From the NCBI RefSeq assembly GCF_015904235.1, contig NZ_JADZLT010000042.1, positions 124,001-188,000 on the forward strand: a stretch of DNA of 64,000 bases. The letters are read 5' to 3'. Both the position numbers and the translations under genes were made by a program. The notes under the pieces were generated by a model that worked only from the letters and a program-made list of their open reading frames with translations, made no database searches and had not been told where the DNA came from. Of the stretch, positions 8,008-18,420 are shown in pieces (position 1 is the stretch's first letter; the number at the start of each line of letters is the position of its first letter). This DNA is from Methylobrevis albus. GTDB taxonomy: Bacteria; Pseudomonadota; Alphaproteobacteria; Rhizobiales; Pleomorphomonadaceae.

Positions 8008-9057
8008 ATGCTGCCGAGGACCACCTTCCTGACCGGGGCCGCGCTGGCCCTTGCCGCCTTCACGCACGGCGCGAGCGCCGAGGAGATCAACGCGCTGGTC
8101 TGGTGCGACCACACCGATCCCGCCTTCCTCGAGCCGTTCACGCAAGCGACCGGCATCACCGTCAACGTCAAGGAATACGAAGGCACCGGCACGGCGCTGT
8201 CGCTGGTCGAGCAGTCGCAGCCGGGCGACTGGGACGTGTTCGTGGTCGATTCCACCGACGTGAAGCGCGTCGCCGCCCGCGGCCTGCTCGCCGAGCTGAA
8301 GCCCGAGGATTTCCCGCTCGCCGACATCCCGCCGGCGGTGCAGGCGCCCGAACTGCACCAGGTCGACGGCGTCTGGCGCGCGGTGCCGGAGAAGTTCGGC
8401 TACAACGCCGTCGCCTACGACAAGGACCAGGTCGACGAGGCGGCGATGCGCAAGGCCCATAACCTGTTCGACCCGGCCTACCAAGGCAAGATCGCCGTCT
8501 ACGACTACTACCTGCCGCAGATCACCCAGATCGCGATCCTGCTCGGCAAGGACCCGAAGACCGTGACCGAGGCCGACCTGCCGGCGATCCGGGAAAAGCT
8601 GTTCGCGTTGAAGGCCAATGCCGCGCTCGTCTCCGACGTCGTCACCTCGCAGACGGCACTCGCCACCGGCGAGGTCGGGATCCTGGTCGGCGGCGGCGAA
8701 TATGCCGTGTCGGGCCTGCATGCCGAGAAGCCCAACCTCGACTGGGTGCTGCCCGACGAGGGCGGCGTGCGCTGGCAGCAGGCGATCGGCGTGTTCGAGA
8801 CCTCCGCCAGGAAGGACGCGGCGGTGAAGTTCGTGCAGTACGTGCTGTCGCCCGAGGGGCAGGCGCGGCTTGCGACCTCGTCCTGCTACTGGGGCATGCC
8901 GGCGAATGCCGCCGCGACGCTGGACGATACCCAGAAGCAGGTGCTGCGCTGGGACGAACAGCCGGCGTTCATCGCCAACTCGCACCTCTACATCGCGCCG
9001 AGCGACGAACTCGACCAGGCGATGCAGTCGGTTTGGCAGGAGTTCCTGCAGCACTGA
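8008..9057 (+). CDS. Periplasmic solute-binding protein of Pot-type ABC importer
   Basis: The protein has 349 residues with a signal peptide (MLPRTTFLTGAALALAAF... cleaved after ASA, about residue 24). The mature part begins EEINALVWCDHTDPAFLEPF and contains AGEYA-like (VGGGEYAVSGLH), NLDWVLPDEGGVRW and a C-terminal helical segment typical of PotD/PotF-like binding proteins for polyamines and other cationic or amide compounds. The ribosome site AAGGGG lies about 10 nt upstream. It follows the hydrolase gene by 50 nt. Compared with PotD the sequence is diverged, so spermidine or putrescine binding should not be assumed; a guanidino compound is plausible from context. The 80-nt gap to the next gene is the only sizeable break among the transporter genes, which fits higher expression of the binding protein. 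Confidence 0.85.
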   Translation: MLPRTTFLTGAALALAAFTHGASAEEINALVWCDHTDPAFLEPFTQATGITVNVKEYEGTGTALSLVEQSQPGDWDVFVVDSTDVKRVAARGLLAELKPEDFPLADIPPAVQAPELHQVDGVWRAVPEKFGYNAVAYDKDQVDEAAMRKAHNLFDPAYQGKIAVYDYYLPQITQIAILLGKDPKTVTEADLPAIREKLFALKANAALVSDVVTSQTALATGEVGILVGGGEYAVSGLHAEKPNLDWVLPDEGGVRWQQAIGVFETSARKDAAVKFVQYVLSPEGQARLATSSCYWGMPANAAATLDDTQKQVLRWDEQPAFIANSHLYIAPSDELDQAMQSVWQEFLQH

Positions 9058-9137
9058 GGAACCGGCCGGGGACGGGGCGCCCGCGCCGTTCCCGCCCCCC
9101 CACTCCGAGGCTTCGGGGCAGCGAGAGACGCAGCAGG

Positions 9138-10007
9138 ATGGACACCGGCGAGCGCGCCAGCAGGACGGACGCCGTGCGCGGCGCGGCATGGGCCGCGCCC
9201 GCCGTGCTCGTCACCGCCGCGTTCTTCCTGCTGCCGCTCGCCGTCATGGCGCTGTGGAGCCTCTGGACGCGCACGGCCGGCGGGGTCGACCGGACCCTGA
9301 CGCTCGCCAACTACGCCCGCTTCTTCGGCGAGAGCGCCCTCGTTGCCGCGCTGTTCAACTCGCTGGAGACGGCCGCCCTCGTCACCGTCGTCAGCCTCGT
9401 GGTCGGCTATCCGGTCGCCTATGCGCTGGCGTTCCACGTGCCGGCGCGCTGGCAGCGGCTGGCGCTGGTGCTGGCGATCCTGCCGTTCTGGACCTCCTAC
9501 GTGGTGCGATCCTACGCCTGGCTGCTGGTGCTGGCGCCGAACGGCGTCGTCAACCAGACCCTGATCGGCCTCGGGCTGACCGAAGGGCCGGTGCGCATCG
9601 CCTACACGATGACGGCGACGGTGCTCGGCTTCACCCACTTCTTCGCCATGCTGGTGGCGCTCACCGTCTATGCCGGGCTGAAGCGGATCAACCCGCGGCT
9701 GCTGCTCGCCGCGCGCGACCTCGGCGCGGGGGCGGTCTCGACCTTCCTGCGGGTGACGCTGCCGCTGAGTGTGCCGGCGATCGCGACCAGCGCCTTCCTA
9801 ACCTTCGTGCTCGCCATCGGCGACTACATCACGCCGCAGATCCTCGGCGGCAACACCTCGCTGGTGCTGCCGCAGGCGATCCTGTTCCAGATCGGCCGGC
9901 GCGGCGACGTGCCGATGGCGTCCGCGATGTCGCTGGTGCTGATGGCGGTGATCCTCGTCGCCTGCCTCGTCGCGCTGCGTGCGACACGGACGGAGCCGGC
10001 GCGATGA
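9138..10007 (+). CDS. ABC transporter permease, PotB-like
   Basis: The protein has 289 residues with six expected membrane segments, including PAVLVTAAFFLLPLAVMALW (about 17-36), TAALVTVVSLVVGYPVAYAL and FLTFVLAIGDYITPQILGG. The cytoplasmic EAA-loop equivalent reads LLAARDLGAGAVSTFLRVTL, the coupling site for the ATPase. It is the first of two permeases; its stop overlaps the next start (ATGA at 10004-10007), indicating translational coupling. The ATG at 9138 was chosen because the upstream in-frame extension is Arg/Pro-rich and unlike a permease N-terminus. Confidence 0.9.
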   Translation: MDTGERASRTDAVRGAAWAAPAVLVTAAFFLLPLAVMALWSLWTRTAGGVDRTLTLANYARFFGESALVAALFNSLETAALVTVVSLVVGYPVAYALAFHVPARWQRLALVLAILPFWTSYVVRSYAWLLVLAPNGVVNQTLIGLGLTEGPVRIAYTMTATVLGFTHFFAMLVALTVYAGLKRINPRLLLAARDLGAGAVSTFLRVTLPLSVPAIATSAFLTFVLAIGDYITPQILGGNTSLVLPQAILFQIGRRGDVPMASAMSLVLMAVILVACLVALRATRTEPAR

Positions 10008-10801
10008 TGCCGCGCCGCCTCGCCCGCGCCCTCGGCTGGGCCGCCGTGCTCGGCGGCTTCTACGTCTTCGTCTACCTGCCGGTGGCGGTGCTGGTGCTGT
10101 TCTCGTTCCAGGACGGGCGGCTGCCGGTGCCGCCGTTCAACGGGCCGACGCTCGCCTGGTACGGCAAGGTGCTCGGCAACGGGCGGCTGCTCGAGGCGGC
10201 GTGGAACTCGGTCGTCGTCGGGGTCGGCTCGTCGATGGTCGCGACGCTGCTCGGCTTCCTCGCGGCCTATGGCCTCGCCCGCCACCGGGTGCCGGGGCGG
10301 CGGCTGATCCATGCGGCGCTGGTGCTGCCGCTCACCGTCTCCTATCTCGTCATCGGCCTCGGGCTGCTCGTCACCTTCAACGCGGCGGGGCTGCCGAAAT
10401 CGCTGCTCGCCGTCGCTATCGGCCACCTCGTCATCAACCTGCCGCTCTGCTTCCTCGTCGCCGCCGCGCAGATGGGGCCGGCCGAGGCGCGGCTGGAGCA
10501 GGCGGCGCGCGACCTCGGCGCCAGCGAATGGCAGGTGCTGACACGGGTGGCGCTGCCGCTCGCCTTGCCGTCGCTTTTCGCGGCGTTCTGCCTCTCCTTC
10601 ACCCTGTCGTGGGACGAATTCGTGATCGCCTTCCTCCTCACCAACTTCGATGTGACGCTGCCGGTGGTGATCTGGAGCATGCTGCGCACCGGGCTCAACC
10701 CGGAAACCAACGCCGCCGGCACGCTGGTCTTCGCCGTGTCGCTGCTGCTCGTCGCCGGCGCCGAACTGGTGCTGGCGCGCCGGGGCAGGGCGGCGCGATG
10801 A
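10004..10801 (+). CDS. ABC transporter permease, PotC-like
   Basis: The protein has 265 residues and is the second permease of the importer. Membrane segments include WAAVLGGFYVFVYLPVAVLV (about 12-31) and SMVATLLGFLAAYGLA. The EAA loop reads LEQAARDLGASEWQVLTRVA, followed by LPLALPSLFAAFCLSFTLSW and DEFVIAFLL, characteristic of PotC/PotI. Two adjacent ATG codons (10004 and 10007) could both serve as start. It overlaps its neighbours by 4 nt on both sides, so the permeases and ATPase are made in stoichiometric amounts. Confidence 0.92.
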   Translation: MMPRRLARALGWAAVLGGFYVFVYLPVAVLVLFSFQDGRLPVPPFNGPTLAWYGKVLGNGRLLEAAWNSVVVGVGSSMVATLLGFLAAYGLARHRVPGRRLIHAALVLPLTVSYLVIGLGLLVTFNAAGLPKSLLAVAIGHLVINLPLCFLVAAAQMGPAEARLEQAARDLGASEWQVLTRVALPLALPSLFAAFCLSFTLSWDEFVIAFLLTNFDVTLPVVIWSMLRTGLNPETNAAGTLVFAVSLLLVAGAELVLARRGRAAR

Positions 10802-11877
10802 CGCTGCCGCAGTCGCTCGCGCTGCACGGCGTCGGCAAGCGCTTCGGCGCCGCCACCGCCGTCGCCGACGCCTCGCTCGAGGTGCCGGCCGGCAGCTATG
10901 TCGTGCTGCTCGGACCGTCCGGCTCGGGCAAGACGACGCTGCTCTCGATCATCGGCGGCTTCACGGCGCCCTCCGAGGGCCGCATCCTGATCGGCGGCGC
11001 GGACGTGACGGCGATGCCGCCGGCACAGCGGCCGACGGCGACGGTGTTTCAGGACTATGCGCTGTTTCCGCATCTCAGCGTCGCCGGCAATGTCGGCTTC
11101 GGGCTGGCGGTGCGCGGCGTCCGGAAGGCGGAGCGGCGGCTCCGCGCCGAGGCGGCGCTGGACCTCGTCGGCCTCGCCGGCTTCGGCGACCGTATGATCG
11201 CGGCGCTGTCGGGCGGCCAGCGCCAGCGCGTGGCGCTCGCCCGCTCGCTGGTGGTGGAGCCGGCGATCCTGCTGCTCGACGAGCCGCTCGGCGCGCTCGA
11301 CCTGCATCTCCGCCGCCAGATGCAGGACGAGCTGAAGGCGCTGCAACTCGCGACCGGGCGCAGCTTCGTGCACGTCACGCACGACCAGGAGGAGGCGATG
11401 GCGCTCGCCGACATCGTCGTGGTGATGAACCGCGGCCGCATCGAGGACGCCGGCCCGCCGGCGCGGGTCTATGCCCGCCCGGCGACGCGCTTCGCCGCCG
11501 GTTTCATGGGCGAGAGCACGCTGATCGAGGGCACGGTGCGCGGGCGCGACGGCGAGCGCCTCGCCGTCACCACCGCCGACGGCGAGTTCCGGCTCGCCGC
11601 GGACGCCCACACCGGAGCCGCCGGCGCGGCGGTCGCCGTCGCCATTCGCCCCGAGCGGCTGCGGCTCGCGCCCCGGCCCGGCGACGTTACGGTTGCCACC
11701 GCCACGGTGTCCGAGACGGTGTTCCAGGGCGGCTTCGTCCGGGTGAAGGCGCGCTCGGAGGCCGGGACATTGCTGCTGGCGAAGGTCCCGCCGGAGGAGG
11801 CGCCGGCCGCCGGCGCCCGCATCACCCTGTTTGCCGCCGCCGGCGATCTCGTCCTCATCCCCGGAGACCCGGCATGA
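10798..11877 (+). CDS. ABC transporter ATP-binding protein, PotA-like
   Basis: The protein has 359 residues. The nucleotide-binding domain carries Walker A GPSGSGKTT (about 38-46), a Q-loop in TVFQDYALFPHLSV, signature LSGGQRQRVALARSL, Walker B ILLLDEPLGALD and the H-loop in HVTHDQEEAMALAD. The last 120 residues form a TOBE-type regulatory domain (VAIRPERLRL), as in importers of polyamines, sugars and iron. It powers the two permeases encoded just upstream. It overlaps both the preceding stop and the next start by 4 nt. Confidence 0.94.
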   Translation: MTLPQSLALHGVGKRFGAATAVADASLEVPAGSYVVLLGPSGSGKTTLLSIIGGFTAPSEGRILIGGADVTAMPPAQRPTATVFQDYALFPHLSVAGNVGFGLAVRGVRKAERRLRAEAALDLVGLAGFGDRMIAALSGGQRQRVALARSLVVEPAILLLDEPLGALDLHLRRQMQDELKALQLATGRSFVHVTHDQEEAMALADIVVVMNRGRIEDAGPPARVYARPATRFAAGFMGESTLIEGTVRGRDGERLAVTTADGEFRLAADAHTGAAGAAVAVAIRPERLRLAPRPGDVTVATATVSETVFQGGFVRVKARSEAGTLLLAKVPPEEAPAAGARITLFAAAGDLVLIPGDPA

Positions 11878-12623
11878 TCAGCATCGCGGCCGACGCCTGG
11901 TACGAGACGGTGCCCTTCGCCGACGGCATCGCGCTGATCCACGAGCCGTGGATCCCGCCGTTCTTCCGCTGCAACATGTGGCTGGTGCGCGGGCGCGACC
12001 GCGACCTTCTGGTCGACGCGGGGCTCGGCGCCGTGCCGCTGCGCGCCAACATGCCGCTGCTCTCCGGCCGGCCGGTGCTGCTGCTCGCCTCGCACACGCA
12101 TTTCGACCACATCGGCGCGGCGCACGAATTCGCCGAGCGGCTGGTGCATCCGGCCGAGGCCGGCGTGCTCGCCGATCCGGCGAACGATGCGACGCTGTTT
12201 TCGCACTACGCCTCCGGGGACGCCGACGCGGAGATGTTCGACGCGCTGCCGCCCGGCTGGGACGCGCGGCGCTACCGGATCCCGCCGGCACCGGCGACCG
12301 GCCTCGTTGGTGAGGGCGACCGGATCGACCTCGGCGACCGGGTGCTGACGGTGCTGGAGACGCCGGGCCATTCGCCGGGGCACGTCTCGCTGTTCGAGGA
12401 GGCGACGGGGACGCTGATCGCGCAGGACGTGATCTACGACGGCGCGCTGGTGGACGACTGCGCCGGCGCCGACAAGGCGGTCTACCGCGCGACGCTGCGC
12501 CGGCTGCGCGAGCTGGAGCCGCGCATCGTGCACGGCGGCCATTTCCAAAGCTTCGGCCGCACGCGGTTCCGGCAGCTGATCGACGCGTATCTCGGCGCGC
12601 AGGACCCGGGCGACGCCGGCTGA
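11874..12623 (+). CDS. Metallo-beta-lactamase-fold hydrolase at end of Pot operon
   Basis: The protein has 249 residues. The metal-binding motif HTHFDH (His74, His76, Asp78, His79) is intact, followed by TPGHSPGHVSLFEE with the third-ligand histidine, an IAQDVIYDG aspartate and a late HGGH. This is the glyoxalase II-like branch of the family: a binuclear-metal hydrolase of thioesters, esters or lactones. No signal peptide is visible, so it is probably cytoplasmic. Its start overlaps the ATPase stop (ATGA at 11874-11877), so it belongs to the importer operon and likely processes the imported compound or a product of the guanidino hydrolase. The substrate is unknown. It ends 6 nt from the convergent MFS gene. 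Confidence 0.83.
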   Translation: MISIAADAWYETVPFADGIALIHEPWIPPFFRCNMWLVRGRDRDLLVDAGLGAVPLRANMPLLSGRPVLLLASHTHFDHIGAAHEFAERLVHPAEAGVLADPANDATLFSHYASGDADAEMFDALPPGWDARRYRIPPAPATGLVGEGDRIDLGDRVLTVLETPGHSPGHVSLFEEATGTLIAQDVIYDGALVDDCAGADKAVYRATLRRLRELEPRIVHGGHFQSFGRTRFRQLIDAYLGAQDPGDAG

Positions 12624-12629
12624 GCCACG

Positions 12630-13877
12630 TCAGCCGCGCCGGCGCCGGAGCACGAGGTGGGCGACGACGGCGGTCGCCACCATCGCCGGCAGCACGGTCG
12701 CCATGCCGGCGACGGGGTCGGTCATCAGCGCCGCCGCGGCGCTGCCGGCAAGGCCGCCGCCCATCTGGAAGAAGCCCATCAGGGCCGCCGCCGCGCCGGC
12801 GGCATGCGGGAACGGCGCCAGCGCGTCGGTCGAGAGGGCCGGAATGAACAGCGCCAGCGAGAAGGCGAAGACGCCGACCGGCACCATCACGGTGACGACG
12901 TCGGCGGGCAGCAGCCGGAGGCCGATGGCGAGGCCCGCCGCGCCGAGCGCGGTGATGGCGAGCCCCGGCGCCACCAGCGCGCCGGCGTCGAAGCGGCGGA
13001 GCAGCAGCTTCGTCACGATGCCGCCGGTGACGAAGGAGCCGGACTGGATCAGCATCGCGAGGCCGAATTCGGCCGGGGACAGGCCGATCTCGTCGATCAT
13101 CACGAAGGGCAGCATGGTGGCGATGGCATAAAGCCCGCCGACCGAGCCGCCGAGCATTAGCCCGGGGCGCAGGAAGCGGCGATCGGCGAGCAGGGCGGCG
13201 TAGGTGCTGAGCAGCGGCCAGGGATGCGCCGCCTCGCGCCGCGGCGTGCGGTTGGTCTCGGGCAGGGCGAACACCAGCATCACGATCAGCGCCGCGCCGT
13301 AGAGCACCATGACGAGGAAGATCGCGTGCCAGCCGACGGTGACGAGGATCAGCCCGCCGAGCGTCGGCGAGATCGCCGGCCCGAGCGCGAGGAAGATGCC
13401 GATCGTGTTCATGATCCGCGCCGACTGCTGGCCGGTGAAGAGATCGCGCACGATCGCCCGCGACAGCGCCACCCCGGCGGCGGCTCCGATGCCCTGGATC
13501 AGCCGCGCGACGAGCAGCGCCTCGACCGTGGGCGCGAACAGCGCCGTGACGCTGCCGGCGAGGTAGAGCAGCATGAAGGCGATGCCGATCGGCCGGCGGC
13601 CATAGGCGTCGGACAGCGGGCCGCAGAGCAGCTGGGCGAAGGCGAAGCCCGCGAAATAGAGCGTCAGCGTCAGCTTGATGGTCGAGATCGACGTGCCGAA
13701 GGCAGTGACGAGGGTCGGCATCGCCGGCGTGTAGAGCGCCATCGACACCGGCCCGAGCGCGACCAACGCCGCGCCGAACACCGCTGTGGCGCGCTCGCTG
13801 ATCAGCGGCGCGGGCGGCATGATCGCGCCGGCGCCGGGAACGGCGCGTCCATCGGTCTCGTCTGCGGGGGGCTGCAT
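12630..13877 (-). CDS. Bcr/CflA-type multidrug MFS efflux transporter
   Basis: The protein has 415 residues and twelve predicted membrane segments. The Bcr/CflA signature is visible in LYTPAMPTLVTAFGTSIS, the motif A loop GPLSDAYGRRPI, the RLIQGIGAAAGVALSRAIVRD segment and LGPAISPTLGGLI. The family are proton-driven exporters of drugs such as bicyclomycin or chloramphenicol. The gene lies 41 nt downstream of a marR gene on the same strand, so it is probably the repressed target of that regulator. The N-terminus before the first helix is about 25 residues; a later ATG at 13820 is possible but has no better ribosome site. Confidence 0.9.
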   Translation of the reverse strand: MQPPADETDGRAVPGAGAIMPPAPLISERATAVFGAALVALGPVSMALYTPAMPTLVTAFGTSISTIKLTLTLYFAGFAFAQLLCGPLSDAYGRRPIGIAFMLLYLAGSVTALFAPTVEALLVARLIQGIGAAAGVALSRAIVRDLFTGQQSARIMNTIGIFLALGPAISPTLGGLILVTVGWHAIFLVMVLYGAALIVMLVFALPETNRTPRREAAHPWPLLSTYAALLADRRFLRPGLMLGGSVGGLYAIATMLPFVMIDEIGLSPAEFGLAMLIQSGSFVTGGIVTKLLLRRFDAGALVAPGLAITALGAAGLAIGLRLLPADVVTVMVPVGVFAFSLALFIPALSTDALAPFPHAAGAAAALMGFFQMGGGLAGSAAAALMTDPVAGMATVLPAMVATAVVAHLVLRRRRG

Positions 13878-13918
13878 GGCGGGGTCTCGGGGCTGGGCGG
13901 CGGCGTTGCGGCGCGGGA

Positions 13919-14398
13919 TCAGAGCGCCGCCGCGGCGTCGCGGGCACGGGCCTCGCCACCGGCGAGGCGCTGCTGCATGTGTTCGAGCACCTGCCGCGTC
14001 GCGCCGAGCGCTTCGGCGGACATGCCGGCCGTCGCGCCGGCGCGGACGGCGCCAGCGACGGCTTCGATGCGGTCGATCACCGCGGCCGCCGCGGGCAGCG
14101 GGCGGATCAGCTTGGCGCGGCGGTCGCTCGGGTCGGGGAAGCGGCCGATCAGGCCGGCCTTCTCGAGCCGGTCGAGGTAGCCGACCAGCGTCATCGGCTC
14201 GAGGCTCATCACCTCGGCGAGCTGCGACTGGCGGATGCCCTGGCCGGTGCCGTGGTGGGCGCAGCGCAGCAGCGCGCGCGCCTCGCCGGCGGTGAGGTCG
14301 AGGCCGGCGGCGTCGAGCGCGGCGTCGAAATCGCGTCTGAGCAGGCGGGCGACGTCGACGATGAGGAAGCCGAGCGGCTGATGGAGGTCGGCAGGCAT
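13919..14398 (-). CDS. MarR-family transcriptional regulator
   Basis: The protein has 159 residues. The winged helix core reads QSQLAEVMSLEPMTLVGYLD, LEKAGLIGRFPDPSDRRAKL and IRPLPAAAAVIDRI, the standard MarR wing with the DxRAK motif. It begins MPADLHQPLGFLIVDVARLL at the ATG at 14398; the longer upstream reading overlaps the typA promoter and is not supported. The MarR dimer normally represses its own gene and a nearby efflux pump until a small phenolic or drug ligand binds; here the pump would be the MFS transporter immediately downstream. An AT-rich inverted repeat 28-42 nt upstream is a candidate operator. Confidence 0.92.
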   Translation of the reverse strand: MPADLHQPLGFLIVDVARLLRRDFDAALDAAGLDLTAGEARALLRCAHHGTGQGIRQSQLAEVMSLEPMTLVGYLDRLEKAGLIGRFPDPSDRRAKLIRPLPAAAAVIDRIEAVAGAVRAGATAGMSAEALGATRQVLEHMQQRLAGGEARARDAAAAL

Positions 14399-14425
14399 GG
14401 GGTCGGTCGGGCCCGGCTCGAGATA

Positions 14426-14440
14426 ATAAGCAAGCCTTAT
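14426..14440. promoter_or_regulatory. Candidate MarR operator
   Basis: ATAAG (14426-14430) and CTTAT (14436-14440) form an inverted repeat with a 5-nt spacer, within an AT-rich island upstream of marR in otherwise GC-rich DNA. Size and position match MarR-type operators; binding is inferred. Confidence 0.45.
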
Positions 14441-14564
14441 GATTGGGCGCGACCGGCGCGCCGTCAACCCGTCGCCGGACGCGGGCGGCCGCGCGGCGGC
14501 CCCGCGTTCAGCGCATGGCCCCTGCCCATAGCGCACCTCCGCCGGCCCGATTACGCGGTTTTCC

Positions 14565-14592
14565 TTGCCGCAGGGCCGCCGATCCGTATAGT
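14565..14592 (+). promoter_or_regulatory. Probable housekeeping promoter of typA
   Basis: TTGCCG (14565-14570) and TATAGT (14587-14592) are separated by 16 nt and lie about 48 nt upstream of the typA start. This is one of the clearer sigma-70-like pairs in the window. Confidence 0.5.
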
Positions 14593-14639
14593 GCGCCGCA
14601 AACGAGGCCGGCCTTTGCGCGGCCGAACCGGGTAGTTTC

Positions 14640-16472
<1,833 letters not shown>

Positions 16473-16491
16473 GGGGTTTTGGGTTTTCGAG

Positions 16492-16531
16492 AAGGGCGGC
16501 GGGCGAGAGCCTTGCCGCCCTTTTTGTTTTT
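16492..16531 (+). terminator. Rho-independent terminator of typA
   Basis: GGGCGGC (16494-16500) pairs with GCCGCCC (16514-16520), extended by A-T pairs, and is followed by TTTTTGTTTTT (16521-16531). It lies 20 nt after the typA stop. Confidence 0.9.
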
Positions 16532-16545
16532 GGTCGGCGCTGTGC

Positions 16546-16738
16546 CGTGGGGCCTTCCCCCCTCCCGTGCTTCGCACCTCCCCCGCTTCGCAGGAGAGGG
16601 GACGATGGGCGAGGGGACTTTCACACAACGAAGGCGGCGCCGAAGCGAAATGCTGTTGTGGACGGCGCTCTAACCTCCTGCGTCCCCTCTCCTGCGAAGC
16701 GGGGGAGGTGCGAAGCACGGGAGGGGGGAAGCCCCACG
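16546..16738. repeat. Palindromic element B (same family as A, longer arms)
   Basis: Arms at 16546-16603 and 16682-16738 are reverse complements over about 57 nt and enclose a 78-nt core (16604-16681) homologous to that of element A. Each arm carries an insert relative to A that forms its own mini-hairpin: GTGCTTCGCAC on the left, GTGCGAAGCAC on the right. The element lies between the typA terminator and the convergent PAP2 gene. Confidence 0.9.
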
Positions 16739-16757
16739 ACGGGCTCCAACCCCGGAC

Positions 16758-17570
16758 CTACCCCACCCGCCGCAGCCCCGCCGCCACCTTTGTCCACCCG
16801 GTCCGCGCCTTCAGCCGGTCGCCGATCCGCCCGAGTCCGGCGGCGAGGCGGTCCTCGTCGAGGCCGCCGCCCTGCACGTAGAGCATGTGGTGGACGGCGA
16901 TGATGACGATGAGGACGAGGCCCCAGGCGATCAGCACGTCGGAGAGGAAGTGCGCGCCGAAGGCGATGCGGTTGAGCGAGACGAGGACCGAGAAGGTGGC
17001 GGCGGCGATCGCCGTGCGCAGGCGCCACGCCGGCGGCACGATCAGCGCGAACACCATCAGCAGCATCGAGGCGGCGGCTTCGCCGGAGACGAACGAGCAG
17101 TCCCAGGTGCAACTGTCGGAGAAGGCCCAGGCCCGGGTGAACGGCTCAGCGCCGCCGAACTCGGTGATGTCGAACGGCCGCGCCCGGCCCCAGAAGCCCT
17201 TCAGCACGACGTTGACGACGATGCCAGAGCCGAGCGCCACGACCGAGAGCACCAGCAGTCCGGCCTTTGGCCCCATGACGAAGCGGGCGCCGGAGAAGAG
17301 CAGCGGCACCAGCAGCGCCGTCGCCGAAAGCACGATCATCACCCGCGTCACGCCTTGCGCGAAGCGGCGCGCCGAGACGAGCACCGGGTTCTGCCCGGCG
17401 GCGAAGCCGATGTCCGGATCGAAGAAGCGGCTCGACAGGCGGAGGTCGAGGGCGGGCCAGGTGATGAAGACCGCGCTGGCGATCACGAGAAACGCCGCGA
17501 GCAGCACGACCGGCCGGCGCGCCAGCCGGCCGAGCCGGGCGCGGGTCGCAGGCGGCTGGACATCGGGCAT
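16758..17570 (-). CDS. PAP2-superfamily membrane phosphatase
   Basis: The protein has 270 residues. The start at 17570 is set by GAGGAGAGATC directly upstream. Five to six membrane segments surround the phosphatase motifs: C1 KGFWGRARP (KX6RP), C2 FVSGEAAAS, and C3 RIAFGAHFLSD (RX5HX3D). The usual C2 histidine of PSGH is replaced by Glu. A CTWDC motif precedes C2 and probably forms a periplasmic disulfide. Family members remove phosphate from lipids such as undecaprenyl-PP, phosphatidate or lipid A (LpxE/LpxF) on the periplasmic face. A similar protein with the same SGEA variant is encoded at 33461-34372. The substrate is unknown. Confidence 0.87.
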   Translation of the reverse strand: MPDVQPPATRARLGRLARRPVVLLAAFLVIASAVFITWPALDLRLSSRFFDPDIGFAAGQNPVLVSARRFAQGVTRVMIVLSATALLVPLLFSGARFVMGPKAGLLVLSVVALGSGIVVNVVLKGFWGRARPFDITEFGGAEPFTRAWAFSDSCTWDCSFVSGEAAASMLLMVFALIVPPAWRLRTAIAAATFSVLVSLNRIAFGAHFLSDVLIAWGLVLIVIIAVHHMLYVQGGGLDEDRLAAGLGRIGDRLKARTGWTKVAAGLRRVG

Positions 17571-17766
17571 GATCTCTCCTCGGAGGTGGGACGGCGCTGC
17601 CTGCCGGCATATGGGAACCGGCCGGCCGATGGCGAGCCCGCGCGGTGACCTCGCGGTGCGTCGCCCTTGTCTTGCCACAGGCGGCGGTGTTTAGCTGCGG
17701 CGAAGGCGGCGCCGCCGCGATGTCGCTGCGGCCAACGCCGTCACCCCAGCTCCGGTTCACGCCGCC

Positions 17767-18408
17767 ATGATCTTCCTGCCCGATTTCTCCGTGATCGCCG
17801 CCTTCACGGTGGCTGCCGTGTTCCTCACCCTGACGCCGGGGCCGGACATGACGCTGTTCCTCGGCAAGACGGTGACCGCCGGCCGCCTTGCCGGCTTTGC
17901 GGCGTTCGCCGGCGCCTCGACCGGCCTCGTCGTGCACACGACGCTCGCCGCCGTCGGCCTGTCGGCGATCCTCGCCGCCTCGACGACGGCGTTCACGGTG
18001 CTGAAGGTCGTCGGCTGCCTCTACCTGCTCTGGCTCGCCGTGCAGGCGGTACGCTCCGGCACCGCCTTCTCGCTGGAAGCGGGCGCGGTGCGGCCCGAAC
18101 CGCTGCGCAGCGTCTACCTCAAGGGCCTCGCGATCAACCTGCTCAACCCGAAGATCATCGTGTTCTTCGTGACCTTCCTGCCGCAGTTCGTCTCGACCAG
18201 CGACGCGCACGCCGGCCCGAAGCTCTTCTTCCTCGGGCTCTGGTTCATCGTCGTCGCGATCCCGTTCTCGGTCGCGATGATCATGGGCGCCGAGCGCATC
18301 GCCGGATTTCTCAAGCGCTCACCAAAGGCGCTCCGGGCGTTCGACTGGGGCTTTGCGGGGGTGATGGCGGCGTTCGCGGTGAAGCTGGTGACGACGTCGG
18401 GGCGGTGA
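17767..18408 (+). CDS. LysE/RhtB-family amino acid exporter
   Basis: The protein has 213 residues and about six membrane segments. The family signature occurs at the first helix (TLTPGPDMTLFLGKTVTAGR, about 20-40), followed by FAGASTGLVVHTTLAAVGLS, KVVGCLYLLWLAVQAVRSG and KGLAINLLNPKIIVFFVTFLP. These proteins export amino acids or homoserine lactone-like compounds; the substrate is not predictable. It is divergent from the PAP2 gene and followed by palindromic element D. No strong ribosome site is visible before the ATG at 17767. Confidence 0.9.
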   Translation: MIFLPDFSVIAAFTVAAVFLTLTPGPDMTLFLGKTVTAGRLAGFAAFAGASTGLVVHTTLAAVGLSAILAASTTAFTVLKVVGCLYLLWLAVQAVRSGTAFSLEAGAVRPEPLRSVYLKGLAINLLNPKIIVFFVTFLPQFVSTSDAHAGPKLFFLGLWFIVVAIPFSVAMIMGAERIAGFLKRSPKALRAFDWGFAGVMAAFAVKLVTTSGR

Positions 18409-18420
18409 GGGGCTGAAAAT

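Noticed and set aside
8008-11877. Assigning the Pot-type genes as potDBCA for spermidine/putrescine
   Set aside because: Only family-level similarity is visible and the linked guanidino hydrolase argues for another substrate.
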